Origin: Clostridia bacterium
Lineage (GTDB): Bacteria > Bacillota_A > Clostridia > Oscillospirales > CAG-272
Reading direction: 5' to 3'
Length of the DNA: 42,496 bases
Assembly: GCA_017452945.1 (NCBI GenBank)
Contig: JAFTLD010000006.1
Span: forward strand, 1 to 42,496
Under the pieces are notes generated by a model. It saw only the letters and a program-made list of their open reading frames with translations, searched no databases and was not told where the DNA came from. Below, in pieces: positions 5,770-13,738 of the stretch. The position numbers and the translations under genes are program-made. Numbering within the stretch: position 1 is the stretch's first letter; each line of letters starts with the position of its first letter.

Positions 5770-7784
5770 TATGTGCCAAGAGCGTATTCAGCCTTCAGCT
5801 GCTTGTTCTTTCTGATAATCATGAAGGTGAAGATTGCGGCGATGGCAAGCGTGATGGCCCAACCAACGATAGGCATCCAAACTTCGCCAAAGCTTCCGCC
5901 AGTCAAGAGTGTGCCAAAGAAGAATACGAGGAATCCGATCACGTATCCGACAGCAAACTGAAGTCCGATACCTGCCCAAAGCCACTTTTTGCTCTTGATC
6001 TCGGAGTTCATTGCACCGAGTGCCGCGAAGCAAGGAGGTGTAAAGAGGTTAAACATCAAGAATGCAAGACCTGCAACAGTGGAAATACCACCCATGTTGG
6101 ACGCACCGATTGCACCAACAGCTTCGAGATCCTCATTGATCAGGTGTTCAAACATAAATACGGTTGCAAGAGTAGAAACAACGCACTCTTTTGCGATAAA
6201 GCCCGTAACAGCTGCTGCAGCAAGCTGCCAAAGTGCGACGCCAACGATGGGAGCAATGACGTACGCGATGGGAGTTGCGATGGTAGCCAGGATGGAGTCT
6301 GCCGGGTCTTCCACTGCTTGGAAGTTCCAGCCGTAGGTCTGCATCATGTAAACGGCAAAGTTACATACGAGAATGACCGTACCTGCCTTGACTATGTAAG
6401 ACCAACCTCTCTGACACATGGACTTGAGTGCCTGCACGAAAGAGGGGGCTTTATATTCGGGAAGCTCGATGATAAAGAAGGACTTTCTTGCTTTGTGACC
6501 GGTGAGCGCATTGATCAGGTGTGCGCAAAGCAGAATGATGACGATGCCTGCGAAGTACATCGTAACGCCAACCCATTCGGAGCCCTCGAAGAACGCGCCT
6601 GCAAAGAGTGCGATAACGGGAAGCTTTGCTCCGCAAGGCATGAAGGGTGTCAGCATTGCGGTTGCTCTGCGCTCGCGCTCGTTACGGATTGTACGGCAAG
6701 CCATAACGCCGGGAATTGCACATCCTGTGCCGATGATGAAGGGGATAACGGATTTTCCGGAAAGGCCGACCTTCTTGAAGATGGGATCGAGAACAACGGT
6801 CGCGCGTGCCATATAACCGCAATCTTCAAGGAGTGCGATCAGGAAATACATGACCATGACAAGAGGCAGGAAGCCGACAACGGCTGCGACGCCTTCAATA
6901 ATGCCTTCAAGGATGATTGCTTGGATCAGATCGTGTGCGCCGTCAAGCCAGCCTGCCACGAGCTCCTTGAACCAACCGATGCAATCCACAAGGCCCCAAA
7001 GGTGTGTTTCGCCAATGTCAAGACCTTCTGCAAGCCATGCACCGGGACCTGCCTGAGAGATCCAGAAAACAGCCCACATAATGAGCGCGAAGATCGGAAT
7101 ACCAAGCCACTTGTTTGTCAGAACGGCATCGATCTTGTCACCGAAATTCTTGTTCTTGGTCAAAACCTTACGTGTTTCTACGTCCTTGACGATTTTGTTT
7201 ACAAACTCGAAGCGCTTGCGGTCTGCAGCTTCCACGACGGCTTTATCGGAAAGGTCGATATCACCCTGATGATAAGGCGCTTTCTGCACCTGACCGGCCA
7301 GGGACGCAGCAGCATCAATCAGTGCTTTGAGTCCTTTTGCCGAGGTGGAAACGGTATTGATAACGGGACAGCCGAGCTTTGCCGAAAGCGCGTCTACGTC
7401 AATTTTGGTTTCCTTCTTCTCGTTAAGGTCGCTTTTGTTGAGCGCAACGACCACGGGAACGCCAAGCTCGAGAAGCTGCGTGGTGAAGAAAAGGCTACGG
7501 CTGAGGTTGGTAGCGTCCACGATGTTGATGATCACATCGGGGTTTTCCTTTTTCACGTAAGAGCTTGTAATGCTTTCCTCGCTTGTAAAGGGTGACATGG
7601 AGTATGCACCGGGAAGGTCAACGGCGATCAACTGTGCGTTACCTGCATACGCCTTTTTAATGGGGTGTTCTTTCTTGTCAACGGTAACACCTGCCCAGTT
7701 GCCGACCTTTTCACTGCGTCCGGTCAAAGCATTATACATGGTGGTCTTACCTGAGTTGGGATTGCCCGCCAAAGCAATTCTCAT
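5769..7784 (-). CDS. feoB: Ferrous iron transport protein B (FeoB)
   Basis: A 671-residue inner membrane ferrous iron transporter. The N-terminal G domain (residues 1-160) carries GNPNSGKTT (G1), DLPGAYS (G3) and NKSD (G4), which bind and hydrolyse GTP. A helical spacer follows (about 160-270), then the polytopic core with two Gate regions, including IGTGCAIPGVMACRTI and MPCGAKLPVIALFAGAFF. The size is slightly below the 700-770 usual for FeoB because the C-terminal cytoplasmic tail is short. A GGAGG site precedes the ATG. The gene is followed with overlap by the Cys-rich partner and preceded by a palindromic operator and feoA. Confidence 0.97.
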   Translation of the reverse strand: MRIALAGNPNSGKTTMYNALTGRSEKVGNWAGVTVDKKEHPIKKAYAGNAQLIAVDLPGAYSMSPFTSEESITSSYVKKENPDVIINIVDATNLSRSLFFTTQLLELGVPVVVALNKSDLNEKKETKIDVDALSAKLGCPVINTVSTSAKGLKALIDAAASLAGQVQKAPYHQGDIDLSDKAVVEAADRKRFEFVNKIVKDVETRKVLTKNKNFGDKIDAVLTNKWLGIPIFALIMWAVFWISQAGPGAWLAEGLDIGETHLWGLVDCIGWFKELVAGWLDGAHDLIQAIILEGIIEGVAAVVGFLPLVMVMYFLIALLEDCGYMARATVVLDPIFKKVGLSGKSVIPFIIGTGCAIPGVMACRTIRNERERRATAMLTPFMPCGAKLPVIALFAGAFFEGSEWVGVTMYFAGIVIILLCAHLINALTGHKARKSFFIIELPEYKAPSFVQALKSMCQRGWSYIVKAGTVILVCNFAVYMMQTYGWNFQAVEDPADSILATIATPIAYVIAPIVGVALWQLAAAAVTGFIAKECVVSTLATVFMFEHLINEDLEAVGAIGASNMGGISTVAGLAFLMFNLFTPPCFAALGAMNSEIKSKKWLWAGIGLQFAVGYVIGFLVFFFGTLLTGGSFGEVWMPIVGWAITLAIAAIFTFMIIRKNKQLKAEYALGT

Positions 7785-7838
7785 GATGGATTTCCTCCTT
7801 ATTTTAATCCTTGCGGATATAATTTACTGTGTCAAACG

Positions 7839-7860
7839 GCGGTTAGCAGCTGCTAACCGC
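7839..7860. promoter_or_regulatory. Predicted iron-repressor operator between feoA and feoB
   Basis: A perfect 22-bp palindrome with the core GGTTAGCAGCTGCTAACC. The same GTTAGC-N4-GCTAAC pattern occurs before feoA (8177-8194) and before the divergent DtxR-like gene (8330-8345). It lies 55 bp before the feoB start. An inverted pair CCGCAAGGG/CCCTTGCGG (7857-7865 and 7892-7900) next to it could form an RNA stem in the feoA-feoB spacer. Confidence 0.75.
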
Positions 7861-7924
7861 AAGGGTAAAAAAGAATCAGCTTGCAGTAAACTCCCTTGCG
7901 GTGTACAATATCATGGCTAACAGC

Positions 7925-8137
7925 TTATACAACGATTGCTTCTGCAAGCTGATTATCAATATTATATCTGGCGTCCTTGATGGCAACGACGCAGCCTCCC
8001 TTCATGCGGCGCACAACGGTGATACCTTCTCCGCTGTAGCAGCCAAGCGAGAAAAGAAAAGCATCCAATTCCTCGTCATCGGTCTCGATCCGGCTGATGA
8101 CGTATTCTTTTCCTTCTTCCACTTCTCTGAGGTTCAT
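7925..8137 (-). CDS. feoA: Ferrous iron transport protein A (FeoA)
   Basis: A 70-residue SH3-like cytoplasmic protein that supports FeoB-mediated Fe(II) uptake. The start at 8137 (MNLREVEEGKEYVI) has AAAGGAG 6 bases upstream and gives the usual FeoA length; the longer frame would include the operator region. The core segment LFSLGCYSGEGITVVRRMKGGCVVAIKDARYNID matches the family, ending with the usual ArYnId/lA pattern. It is the first gene of the operon, 140 bp before feoB. Confidence 0.92.
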   Translation of the reverse strand: MNLREVEEGKEYVISRIETDDEELDAFLFSLGCYSGEGITVVRRMKGGCVVAIKDARYNIDNQLAEAIVV

Positions 8138-8176
8138 CCGAATCTCCTTTCTCCGATACCTTTGGTGTTTTCTGAT

Positions 8177-8194
8177 GGTTAGCAATTGCTAACC
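8177..8194. promoter_or_regulatory. Predicted iron-repressor operator at the feo transcription start
   Basis: A perfect 18-bp palindrome GGTTAGCAATTGCTAACC placed just downstream of the feo -10 box, so a bound protein would block the transcription start. Confidence 0.8.
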
Positions 8195-8200
8195 GTTGAT

Positions 8201-8229
8201 ATTGTACTCTTTTTTTCTAACTTTGTCAA
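8201..8229 (-). promoter_or_regulatory. Promoter of the feo operon
   Basis: TTGACA (8224-8229) and TACAAT (8201-8206) on the minus strand with a 17-bp spacer. The predicted start falls inside the operator at 8177-8194. Confidence 0.88.
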
Positions 8230-8329
8230 TGATTTCCCGCTCGTTTTTTGGCCGATTTTCCATTTTCGTATGCTTCAACAAATCAGTTTGTTTATGCCTG
8301 CCATCCCCAACAGCATCGTGCATAAAAAT

Positions 8330-8345
8330 GTTAGCAAACGCTAAC
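8330..8345. promoter_or_regulatory. Third predicted iron-repressor operator
   Basis: GTTAGCAAACGCTAAC shares the 6-base arms of the two feo operators. It lies 15 bp upstream of the -35 box of the DtxR-like gene and about 100 bp upstream of the feo -35 box. It may serve self-control or cooperative binding across the divergent region. Confidence 0.7.
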
Positions 8346-8360
8346 TTTTGCCGAAATCAC

Positions 8361-8389
8361 TTGAAAATCCGAAACAATCGTGATATAAT
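8361..8389 (+). promoter_or_regulatory. Promoter of the DtxR/MntR-like regulator gene
   Basis: TTGAAA (8361-8366) and TATAAT (8384-8389) with a 17-bp spacer. The start of transcription would be near 8396, which rules out translation starts upstream of that point. Confidence 0.85.
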
Positions 8390-8420
8390 GAGTGCAATAA
8401 AGTTTGAGGATGGGTTTTGT

Positions 8421-8795
8421 ATGGCATTGCATGAATCGGGACAGATGTATTTGGAGGCAATATACGTATTATCACAGAAAAACGAGAAGGTCCGTGCCAT
8501 CGATATAGGAGCCTATCTTGGGTATACAAAGCCCTCCGTCAGCCGTGCTGTAGGAATTCTGAAAAAGGACGATTATATTTCGGTTGATTCCGAAGGCTAT
8601 ATCACCATGACTTCCAAAGGAGAGGCATTTGCCGAACAGCTTTATGAACGACATACTGTGCTGACAAAGATGCTGATGGCTCTCGGAGTTGACGAGGAAA
8701 CCGCAACCGAGGATGCCTGCCGTATTGAGCACGTAATAAGCGATAAGTCCTTCACGGCAGTAAAAAAGCACTATCTGGATTATAATAATGAATAA
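8421..8795 (+). CDS. DtxR/MntR-family metal-dependent repressor
   Basis: A 124-residue protein starting at the ATG at 8421 (MALHESGQMYLEAIYVL), the typical family start and the first good start after the promoter. The winged helix spans about residues 20-75 (VRAIDIGAYLGYTKPSVSRAVGILKKDDYI). The dimer and metal part holds ERHTVLTKMLMALGVDEETATEDACRIEHVISDKSFTAVKKH, with the Glu, His and Asp/Cys ligands expected for iron or manganese binding (DACRIEHVIS). It lacks the SH3 domain of long DtxR proteins. Its divergent position to feoA and the shared palindromes make it the likely repressor of the feo operon when iron is plentiful. Confidence 0.88.
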   Translation: MALHESGQMYLEAIYVLSQKNEKVRAIDIGAYLGYTKPSVSRAVGILKKDDYISVDSEGYITMTSKGEAFAEQLYERHTVLTKMLMALGVDEETATEDACRIEHVISDKSFTAVKKHYLDYNNE

Positions 8796-8799
8796 AATG

Positions 8800-8836
8800 A
8801 GCGGCAAGGATCATGAGTCCATGCCGCTGTTTTTTT
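8800..8836 (+). terminator. Terminator of the repressor gene
   Basis: A 7-bp stem AGCGGCA/TGCCGCT with a 15-base loop, followed by a run of seven T residues. Confidence 0.85.
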
Positions 8837-8844
8837 ATCTGGTC

Positions 8845-8875
8845 AAAACAAGGCTGACCTTTACAGATCAGCCTT
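8845..8875 (-). terminator. Terminator of the trk operon
   Basis: AAGGCTGA and TCAGCCTT form an 8-bp stem; TGTTTTG follows on the minus strand, directly after the trkH stop. Confidence 0.75.
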
Positions 8876-8891
8876 TCGGATGAATATTCGG

Positions 8892-10475
8892 TTATATTTT
8901 CTTCCACGTCTTGGGGCTGAACAGAATGAGCACGGGAAGGATCTCAAGTCTGCCAAGCATCATGGTCAGCGTCAGCAGAATCTTGGAGAATGCGCTATAG
9001 CCTGCAAAGCTTGCGTAAGGGCCAACCGCCTCGAATGCGGGGCCGACGTTGGATATACAGGTCAGCGCTGCCGAGAAGTTGGAGAAGAAGCCGTGCTTGA
9101 CGGTGTACGTGCCTGCGTCCGACACGATGGTTGTGATCTCACCGTTGACGGGGTCGAAGGACAAAAGAAAGATCACTCCGACAAACAGGAAGAAATAGAG
9201 TGTGATAAATGCAAATACGTCGTTGATTGTCTTTTCCTCTAAGGAATTGCCTTCAAATTTGGCTTTGGGAACGTAGCGGGGGTTGATCAGTTTTCGTACG
9301 TTGATGTAAGCGCCCTTTAAGGCGATCACAATACGTGAAACCTTGATACCGCCTGCGGTCGAGCCTGCCATCGCGCCGATGAACATGACCACGACAAGCG
9401 TAGTTTTTGCAAGCATAGGCCAAACGTCAAAGTCTGTGGTCGTGTATCCTGCGGTGGTCATCAAGGACGCTACTTGGAACAAAGAATGTCTGAACGCTTC
9501 CTCGGTCGTATAGGTTTGTGGGAAGGCCTCAAATTTTCCTACAAGGCTGATGAATATGAACGCGACCGCTGCACCAACGATCAGGAAATATGCTTTGAAT
9601 TCTTCACTTTTCAGTACCTGCCCTAATTTACCGATCAAAATCAGATAGTAAAGGCTGAAGTTGATTCCGAACAGAATCAGAAAAATGGATATGACGTATT
9701 GCGCAAAGGGCGTGAAATATTCCACGCTGCCCGGCATAAAGCCAAAGCCGCCCGTGCCCGCGCAACCTAAGGAGGTGATTAGGGCAAGGAACACCTTGTC
9801 GTTGTGGTATGCGGTAGCGGTTGCTTCACCCAACGCCTCGGCCATGGCGTTATAGTCGGTCAAGGGGCCGATGCACATGATAGCGATCTGCAGTGCGGTC
9901 ATGCCAAGATAGATCAGATACAGGATGCCTGTGGTGACTTTCATTTTGGACACGATTTTTCCGACCTGCGGCCCGGGGCTTTCCGCACGAAGCAGGTGCA
10001 TGGACGAGCCGTCGTTGCTCTCGGGAATGAAGATCAGCACGAACACAAGAATGCCCATGCCGCCAATCCAGTGAGAAAAGCTTCTCCAGAACAGTGTGGA
10101 GTGGGATACCGCCGTGATGTCGGTGATAACGCTGGATCCTGTGGTGGTGAAGCCGGACATGATCTCAAACCAAGCGTCTATGTAGTTGGGAATATCGCCG
10201 TTGATTACAAACGGAACTGCGCCTGCAAGCGTCATCACGACCCATACGAGAGCCGTCAGGGCAAAGCCTTCCTTTTGGTAGAGCGTATCTCTTTTGGGCT
10301 TTGGAATTTGCAGGAGCATACCGATTGCGGCAAGTGCGACGATCGGGATCGCAAAAGCAAGAACGTTCTTTACGCCTTCCTTATAGAGAAGGGAAATGGC
10401 AAGCGGAGCGAACATCAGAAGCGCTTCGAGCACCATGATCTTGCCCAGAATTTTTCCGAGTTTTTTATAGTTCAT
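8892..10475 (-). CDS. trkH: Potassium uptake protein TrkH
   Basis: A 527-residue integral membrane protein of the Trk/Ktr K+ family. Four pore repeats can be followed by their filter-like segments: TTTGSSVITDI, CAGTGGFGFM, TTAGYTTTDFDVW and SNVGPAFEAVGPY. The gene ends with RLEILPVLILFSPKTWKK, the usual TrkH tail. It moves K+ into the cell driven by membrane potential or ions and works with the TrkA ring in the cytoplasm. The spacing to trkA upstream is 11 bp. AAGGCGG serves as ribosome site. Confidence 0.93.
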   Translation of the reverse strand: MNYKKLGKILGKIMVLEALLMFAPLAISLLYKEGVKNVLAFAIPIVALAAIGMLLQIPKPKRDTLYQKEGFALTALVWVVMTLAGAVPFVINGDIPNYIDAWFEIMSGFTTTGSSVITDITAVSHSTLFWRSFSHWIGGMGILVFVLIFIPESNDGSSMHLLRAESPGPQVGKIVSKMKVTTGILYLIYLGMTALQIAIMCIGPLTDYNAMAEALGEATATAYHNDKVFLALITSLGCAGTGGFGFMPGSVEYFTPFAQYVISIFLILFGINFSLYYLILIGKLGQVLKSEEFKAYFLIVGAAVAFIFISLVGKFEAFPQTYTTEEAFRHSLFQVASLMTTAGYTTTDFDVWPMLAKTTLVVVMFIGAMAGSTAGGIKVSRIVIALKGAYINVRKLINPRYVPKAKFEGNSLEEKTINDVFAFITLYFFLFVGVIFLLSFDPVNGEITTIVSDAGTYTVKHGFFSNFSAALTCISNVGPAFEAVGPYASFAGYSAFSKILLTLTMMLGRLEILPVLILFSPKTWKKI

Positions 10476-10486
10476 AAGCCGCCGCC

Positions 10487-11842
10487 TTACTCGAAAATAT
10501 CGGTCAGGTCATCAAAGTTTTTATGCGTGGTGACAACGATCACGTTATCGCCCTGCTTGATGCAGGCGTTACCGTTGGGGATGATGACCTCGTTGTGTCG
10601 GATGATGCAGGCGATCAGGCAGTTTTCCTTGATCGTGAGCTCTTTAAGCGGCTTGTCATAGATGCGCTCCGGCTTTTTTGCGTGGAATTCCAACGCCTCA
10701 ACTTGGTTGTTGACTAAGCGATAGAGCGTGAGTACGTTACTGCCTCGCGTATTGGCGATCGCGCGGATGTAGCTGATGATGCGGTCTGCAACGATATCCT
10801 TGGGAGATACGTTGTTGGTGATGCCCAGCTCATCAAGCATGCCGTAAAGATCGTCGTTTTTGATCTGCGTAATGGTTTTTTTGACCTTCATTTTGTTGGC
10901 ATACATCGAAACGATCATATTCTCCTCGTCAATGTCGGTCAGAGCCACAAAGGCGTCCATGGCTTCGATCCCTTCCTCAAGCAAAAGATCGTGCTGTGCA
11001 CCGTTTCCGTGCACAACGGTCACGCGGGGCAGATCCTCAGCCAGCTCCTCAGCAATTTTTTTGTTGCTTTCGATCAGCTTAATTTGGTATTTCTTTTTGG
11101 AGAGTTCATCGGCAAGATAGTAACCGATCTTGCTGCCGCCTACGATCATAATATTCTTAAGCGGGGACTTGACCAGCTTGACCTCTGCCAAAAAATCGCG
11201 CAAGGACTTGGCGTCAGCGGTCAGGTGGACTCTGTCGCCCTCTTCAATGGTGAAATGGCCTGTCGGAATGAACACGCTTTTGCCTCTTTGCACAGCGCAT
11301 ATCAGCACCTTGGTGGTCAACTTTTTACCAAGCGAGATCAGCGATTCACCGACCAACGCACAGCCCGGCTCGGCAACAACCTCAGCAAGCAGCACGCGGC
11401 CGTTGGCAAAGTGATCAACCTGCGCAATAGAAGGCAGGTTGATCAAGGTGAATATTTCAGCGGCTGTATCCTTTTCGGGATTAACGATCATGGATATGCC
11501 CAGCTCGTCCTTCATGCTCATGATCTGGTTGCGGTAATCGGGATTGCGGACGCGGGCGATCGTGTTTTTGACACCGATCTTTTTTGCAACAAGGCAAGCA
11601 AATACGTTCAGCTCGTCGCTGTTGGTAAGCACAATGGCAAGGTCAGCGCCTTTCACACCGGCTTCTTTTTGAATGTTTAAGCAAGCACCGTTGCCAACAA
11701 CACCGGATACGTCATATTTCTCGATCAGACTTTCGATTTTGTCCTTGTTCTCATCGATGATCGTAATCGTATGACCTTCACCGGACAGGCTTTTGAGTAT
11801 GGTCTTGCCAATCGTGCCAAGACCGATAATTACAATTTTCAT
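10487..11842 (-). CDS. trkA: Trk potassium channel-gating protein TrkA
   Basis: A 451-residue cytoplasmic protein with two RCK N-domains, each starting with a Rossmann nucleotide motif: VIIGLGTIGKTIL at residues 3-15, and IMIVGGSKIGYYLADEL at about residue 230. Each is followed by an RCK C-domain. It binds NAD(H) or ATP and gates TrkH. AAGGAG lies 7 bases before the ATG. It stands between the CorC-like gene (36 bp upstream) and trkH (11 bp downstream), so the three are most likely one operon. Confidence 0.94.
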   Translation of the reverse strand: MKIVIIGLGTIGKTILKSLSGEGHTITIIDENKDKIESLIEKYDVSGVVGNGACLNIQKEAGVKGADLAIVLTNSDELNVFACLVAKKIGVKNTIARVRNPDYRNQIMSMKDELGISMIVNPEKDTAAEIFTLINLPSIAQVDHFANGRVLLAEVVAEPGCALVGESLISLGKKLTTKVLICAVQRGKSVFIPTGHFTIEEGDRVHLTADAKSLRDFLAEVKLVKSPLKNIMIVGGSKIGYYLADELSKKKYQIKLIESNKKIAEELAEDLPRVTVVHGNGAQHDLLLEEGIEAMDAFVALTDIDEENMIVSMYANKMKVKKTITQIKNDDLYGMLDELGITNNVSPKDIVADRIISYIRAIANTRGSNVLTLYRLVNNQVEALEFHAKKPERIYDKPLKELTIKENCLIACIIRHNEVIIPNGNACIKQGDNVIVVTTHKNFDDLTDIFE

Positions 11843-11878
11843 AGTTGTCTCCTTATAGGTAAGGATAAAGGGGAATGG

Positions 11879-13231
11879 TTATTTTTCCTCGGCAGGCTCG
11901 CTATCCTCTCGGTCCTGGTCATCCTCTTCGACAGAGATGACCACAACGGATATCTCGTGCGTCATCTGCTCGTCTGCTTCTGTGACGGATATGGACAGAT
12001 TCTCGTACTCAAAAGAAAATCCTACTTCGGGAATGTTTCCGCAAACCTCGGAGAGCCAACCGTTAACAGTGATGGATTCGATCTCCTCACTTTTCTCAAG
12101 GGAAAAATATTCAAAAAATTCATCTATGGAAACACTGGACAGTACGCGATATGTATCTTCTGTCAAAGGAACGATTGATTCGATTGCCTCGTCCTGTTCG
12201 TCCCAAATCTCACCCACAAGCTCTTCGATGATGTCCTCCATTGTGACGATGCCGGAAACGTGGCCGTATTCGTTAACGACCAAGACGATGTGCGTGTGGC
12301 TTTCCTGCATTTTTTTGAACAGCGCGTCCAGATGGATGGTTTCGGGAACGAATTCGGGTGCCAGCAGCACGTCCGCAAGCTTAAAGTCGGGCTCTGTGCG
12401 CTTTAACAGATAGTTTCTCGTATGCAGCACGCCCAAGACCTTGTCCAAATCCTCGGAATACACGGGGATACGGGAGTAGCCCTCGTTCTCAATGATGGAG
12501 AGCAGTTCTTTTTCCTCTATACCGTCTGAAACGGCAATCAAAGCACTTCTCGGGGTCATAACGTCTGCAGCCGAAAGCCTTTCGAGCTTGAATACGTTTT
12601 TGATGTATTCCACGTCGTCCTGCTTTAACGTACCTTCATCCGCACCTGCGTCCAGCATGACCACGATCTCTTCCTCGGATACGCTTTCGTCCTTGGCATG
12701 GGGATCGATACCGAACAGGCGGAGCACCAGATTGGTGGAAACCGTCAAAAACCAAATGATCGGCTTAAGGATAAACGTGAGCACCGAAATAAATCCGCAC
12801 ACACCGTTTGCAAGCTTCTCCTTGTGGCGCATGGCGATTCGCTTGGGGACGAGCTCACCGAGCACAAGGGTGAAATAGGACAGGGCAACCGTGATCAGAA
12901 TAACCGAAACTGTGTCAATCGTTTCAACGTACACTTCGGACACGTTGAACAGCGAAATGATCGCCCACGTCAGTTTTTCCGCAAAGCTGTCCGCTGCAAA
13001 TGCAGAGCCGAGAAAGCCGGCAAGTGTGATACCGACCTGAATGGTGGAGAGGAATTTGGTAGGCTCCTCTATAATTCTCAGCATTTTCTTTGCTTTTTTG
13101 TCGCCGTCCTCTGCAAGCGCACGTACCTTTTTCTCATTCACCGAGATCAAGGCAATCTCCGCAGCGGCAAAAAAAGCATTCAGTAAAATCAGAACTAATT
13201 GTAACAGTAATTGTTTTAATGTGTCAGGCAT
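11879..13231 (-). CDS. CNNM/HlyC-type membrane protein with CBS domains
   Basis: A 450-residue protein with the order DUF21 membrane domain (about residues 1-190, starting LLLQLVLILLNAFFAAAEIALISVN), paired CBS domains (about 210-330, with DVMTPRSALIAV and HIVLVVNEYGHVSGIVTMEDIIEELVGEIWDE), and a C-terminal CorC_HlyC domain (about 345-430). An acidic tail follows. The family includes magnesium or cation efflux proteins; the old label hemolysin is misleading. AAGGAG precedes the ATG. Co-location with trkA and trkH fits a role in ion balance. Confidence 0.9.
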   Translation of the reverse strand: MPDTLKQLLLQLVLILLNAFFAAAEIALISVNEKKVRALAEDGDKKAKKMLRIIEEPTKFLSTIQVGITLAGFLGSAFAADSFAEKLTWAIISLFNVSEVYVETIDTVSVILITVALSYFTLVLGELVPKRIAMRHKEKLANGVCGFISVLTFILKPIIWFLTVSTNLVLRLFGIDPHAKDESVSEEEIVVMLDAGADEGTLKQDDVEYIKNVFKLERLSAADVMTPRSALIAVSDGIEEKELLSIIENEGYSRIPVYSEDLDKVLGVLHTRNYLLKRTEPDFKLADVLLAPEFVPETIHLDALFKKMQESHTHIVLVVNEYGHVSGIVTMEDIIEELVGEIWDEQDEAIESIVPLTEDTYRVLSSVSIDEFFEYFSLEKSEEIESITVNGWLSEVCGNIPEVGFSFEYENLSISVTEADEQMTHEISVVVISVEEDDQDREDSEPAEEK

Positions 13232-13292
13232 AATAAACTCCTTAAAATAAATGTGTTTGAAATTTCAGCAAAATGATTTGTGAGAATGTCGG

Positions 13293-13409
13293 CTAACAAC
13301 GCATTCTGGATGCATCAGGTCCGACCGCGAAATATACACATTTACGGGCATGAGCATGCTTGACTTTGAAGAATCCCTTTTCGGGAAAACTTCGAGGTAT
13401 GGAATCCAC
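13293..13409 (-). CDS. Possible 38-residue leader peptide
   Basis: A short frame starting with GTG at 13409, with AAAGGAG placed 8 bases upstream. The product is basic at first (MDSIPRSFPEKGFFKVKHAH) and ends FAVGPDASRMRC. A TATAAT-like -10 sequence lies about 40 bases upstream near 13450. It ends 61 bases before the CorC-like gene and could be a leader peptide or a small independent protein. No membrane helix or signal is evident. The clear ribosome site is the main support. Confidence 0.42.
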   Translation of the reverse strand: MDSIPRSFPEKGFFKVKHAHARKCVYFAVGPDASRMRC

Positions 13410-13655
13410 AAAACCAACTCCTTTCACATGAAATATTTATAATCGATTATATTATATCACACTTTGAATAAAAATGGGGCAAAGATTTGAAAAAAATTTC
13501 GAAATATTGAAAAAATTTTTGCAGTGCCGTGATTCAGAGCGTTACAAGTGTAACAATTGTTACATATTGGACACAAAATCCGCTAATTCAGTTAATGATT
13601 CTACATTAATATTGCTTAGTTCAAAAAAATTAGCCATTTTTTCAGAAAATACATC

Positions 13656-13684
13656 TTGGCAAAAAGGAAGATTTGTAGTATAAT
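13656..13684 (+). promoter_or_regulatory. Promoter of the reductase-plsA-plsR operon
   Basis: TTGGCA (13656-13661) and TATAAT (13679-13684) with a 17-bp spacer. The stretch 13410-13655 is AT-rich and holds no other gene I can support. Confidence 0.8.
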
Positions 13685-13738
13685 GTAAAATGGTTTTGTA
13701 TGCCCGAACGTTTAGATAACAAGATAGGAGAGATACTT

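Noticed and set aside
5742..7595. A 617-codon open frame on the plus strand across feoB
   Set aside because: It is the antisense of feoB, Cys/His/Asp-rich without any fold pattern, and has no ribosome site. The feoB frame on the other strand is certain.
7865..7892. A separate strong promoter for feoB in the feoA-feoB spacer
   Set aside because: A TTGACA is present on the minus strand near 7830-7835, but no -10 box lies at the right distance. I list only the operator there.
13230..13460. A c-di-AMP (ydaO) or magnesium riboswitch before the ion-transport operon
   Set aside because: The gene types made this plausible, but I could not find the conserved core of either RNA. The region is better explained by a short reading frame with a ribosome site.
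13474..13683. A 69-codon plus-strand frame upstream of the reductase gene
   Set aside because: It is AT-rich, has no ribosome site, and overlaps the operon promoter.
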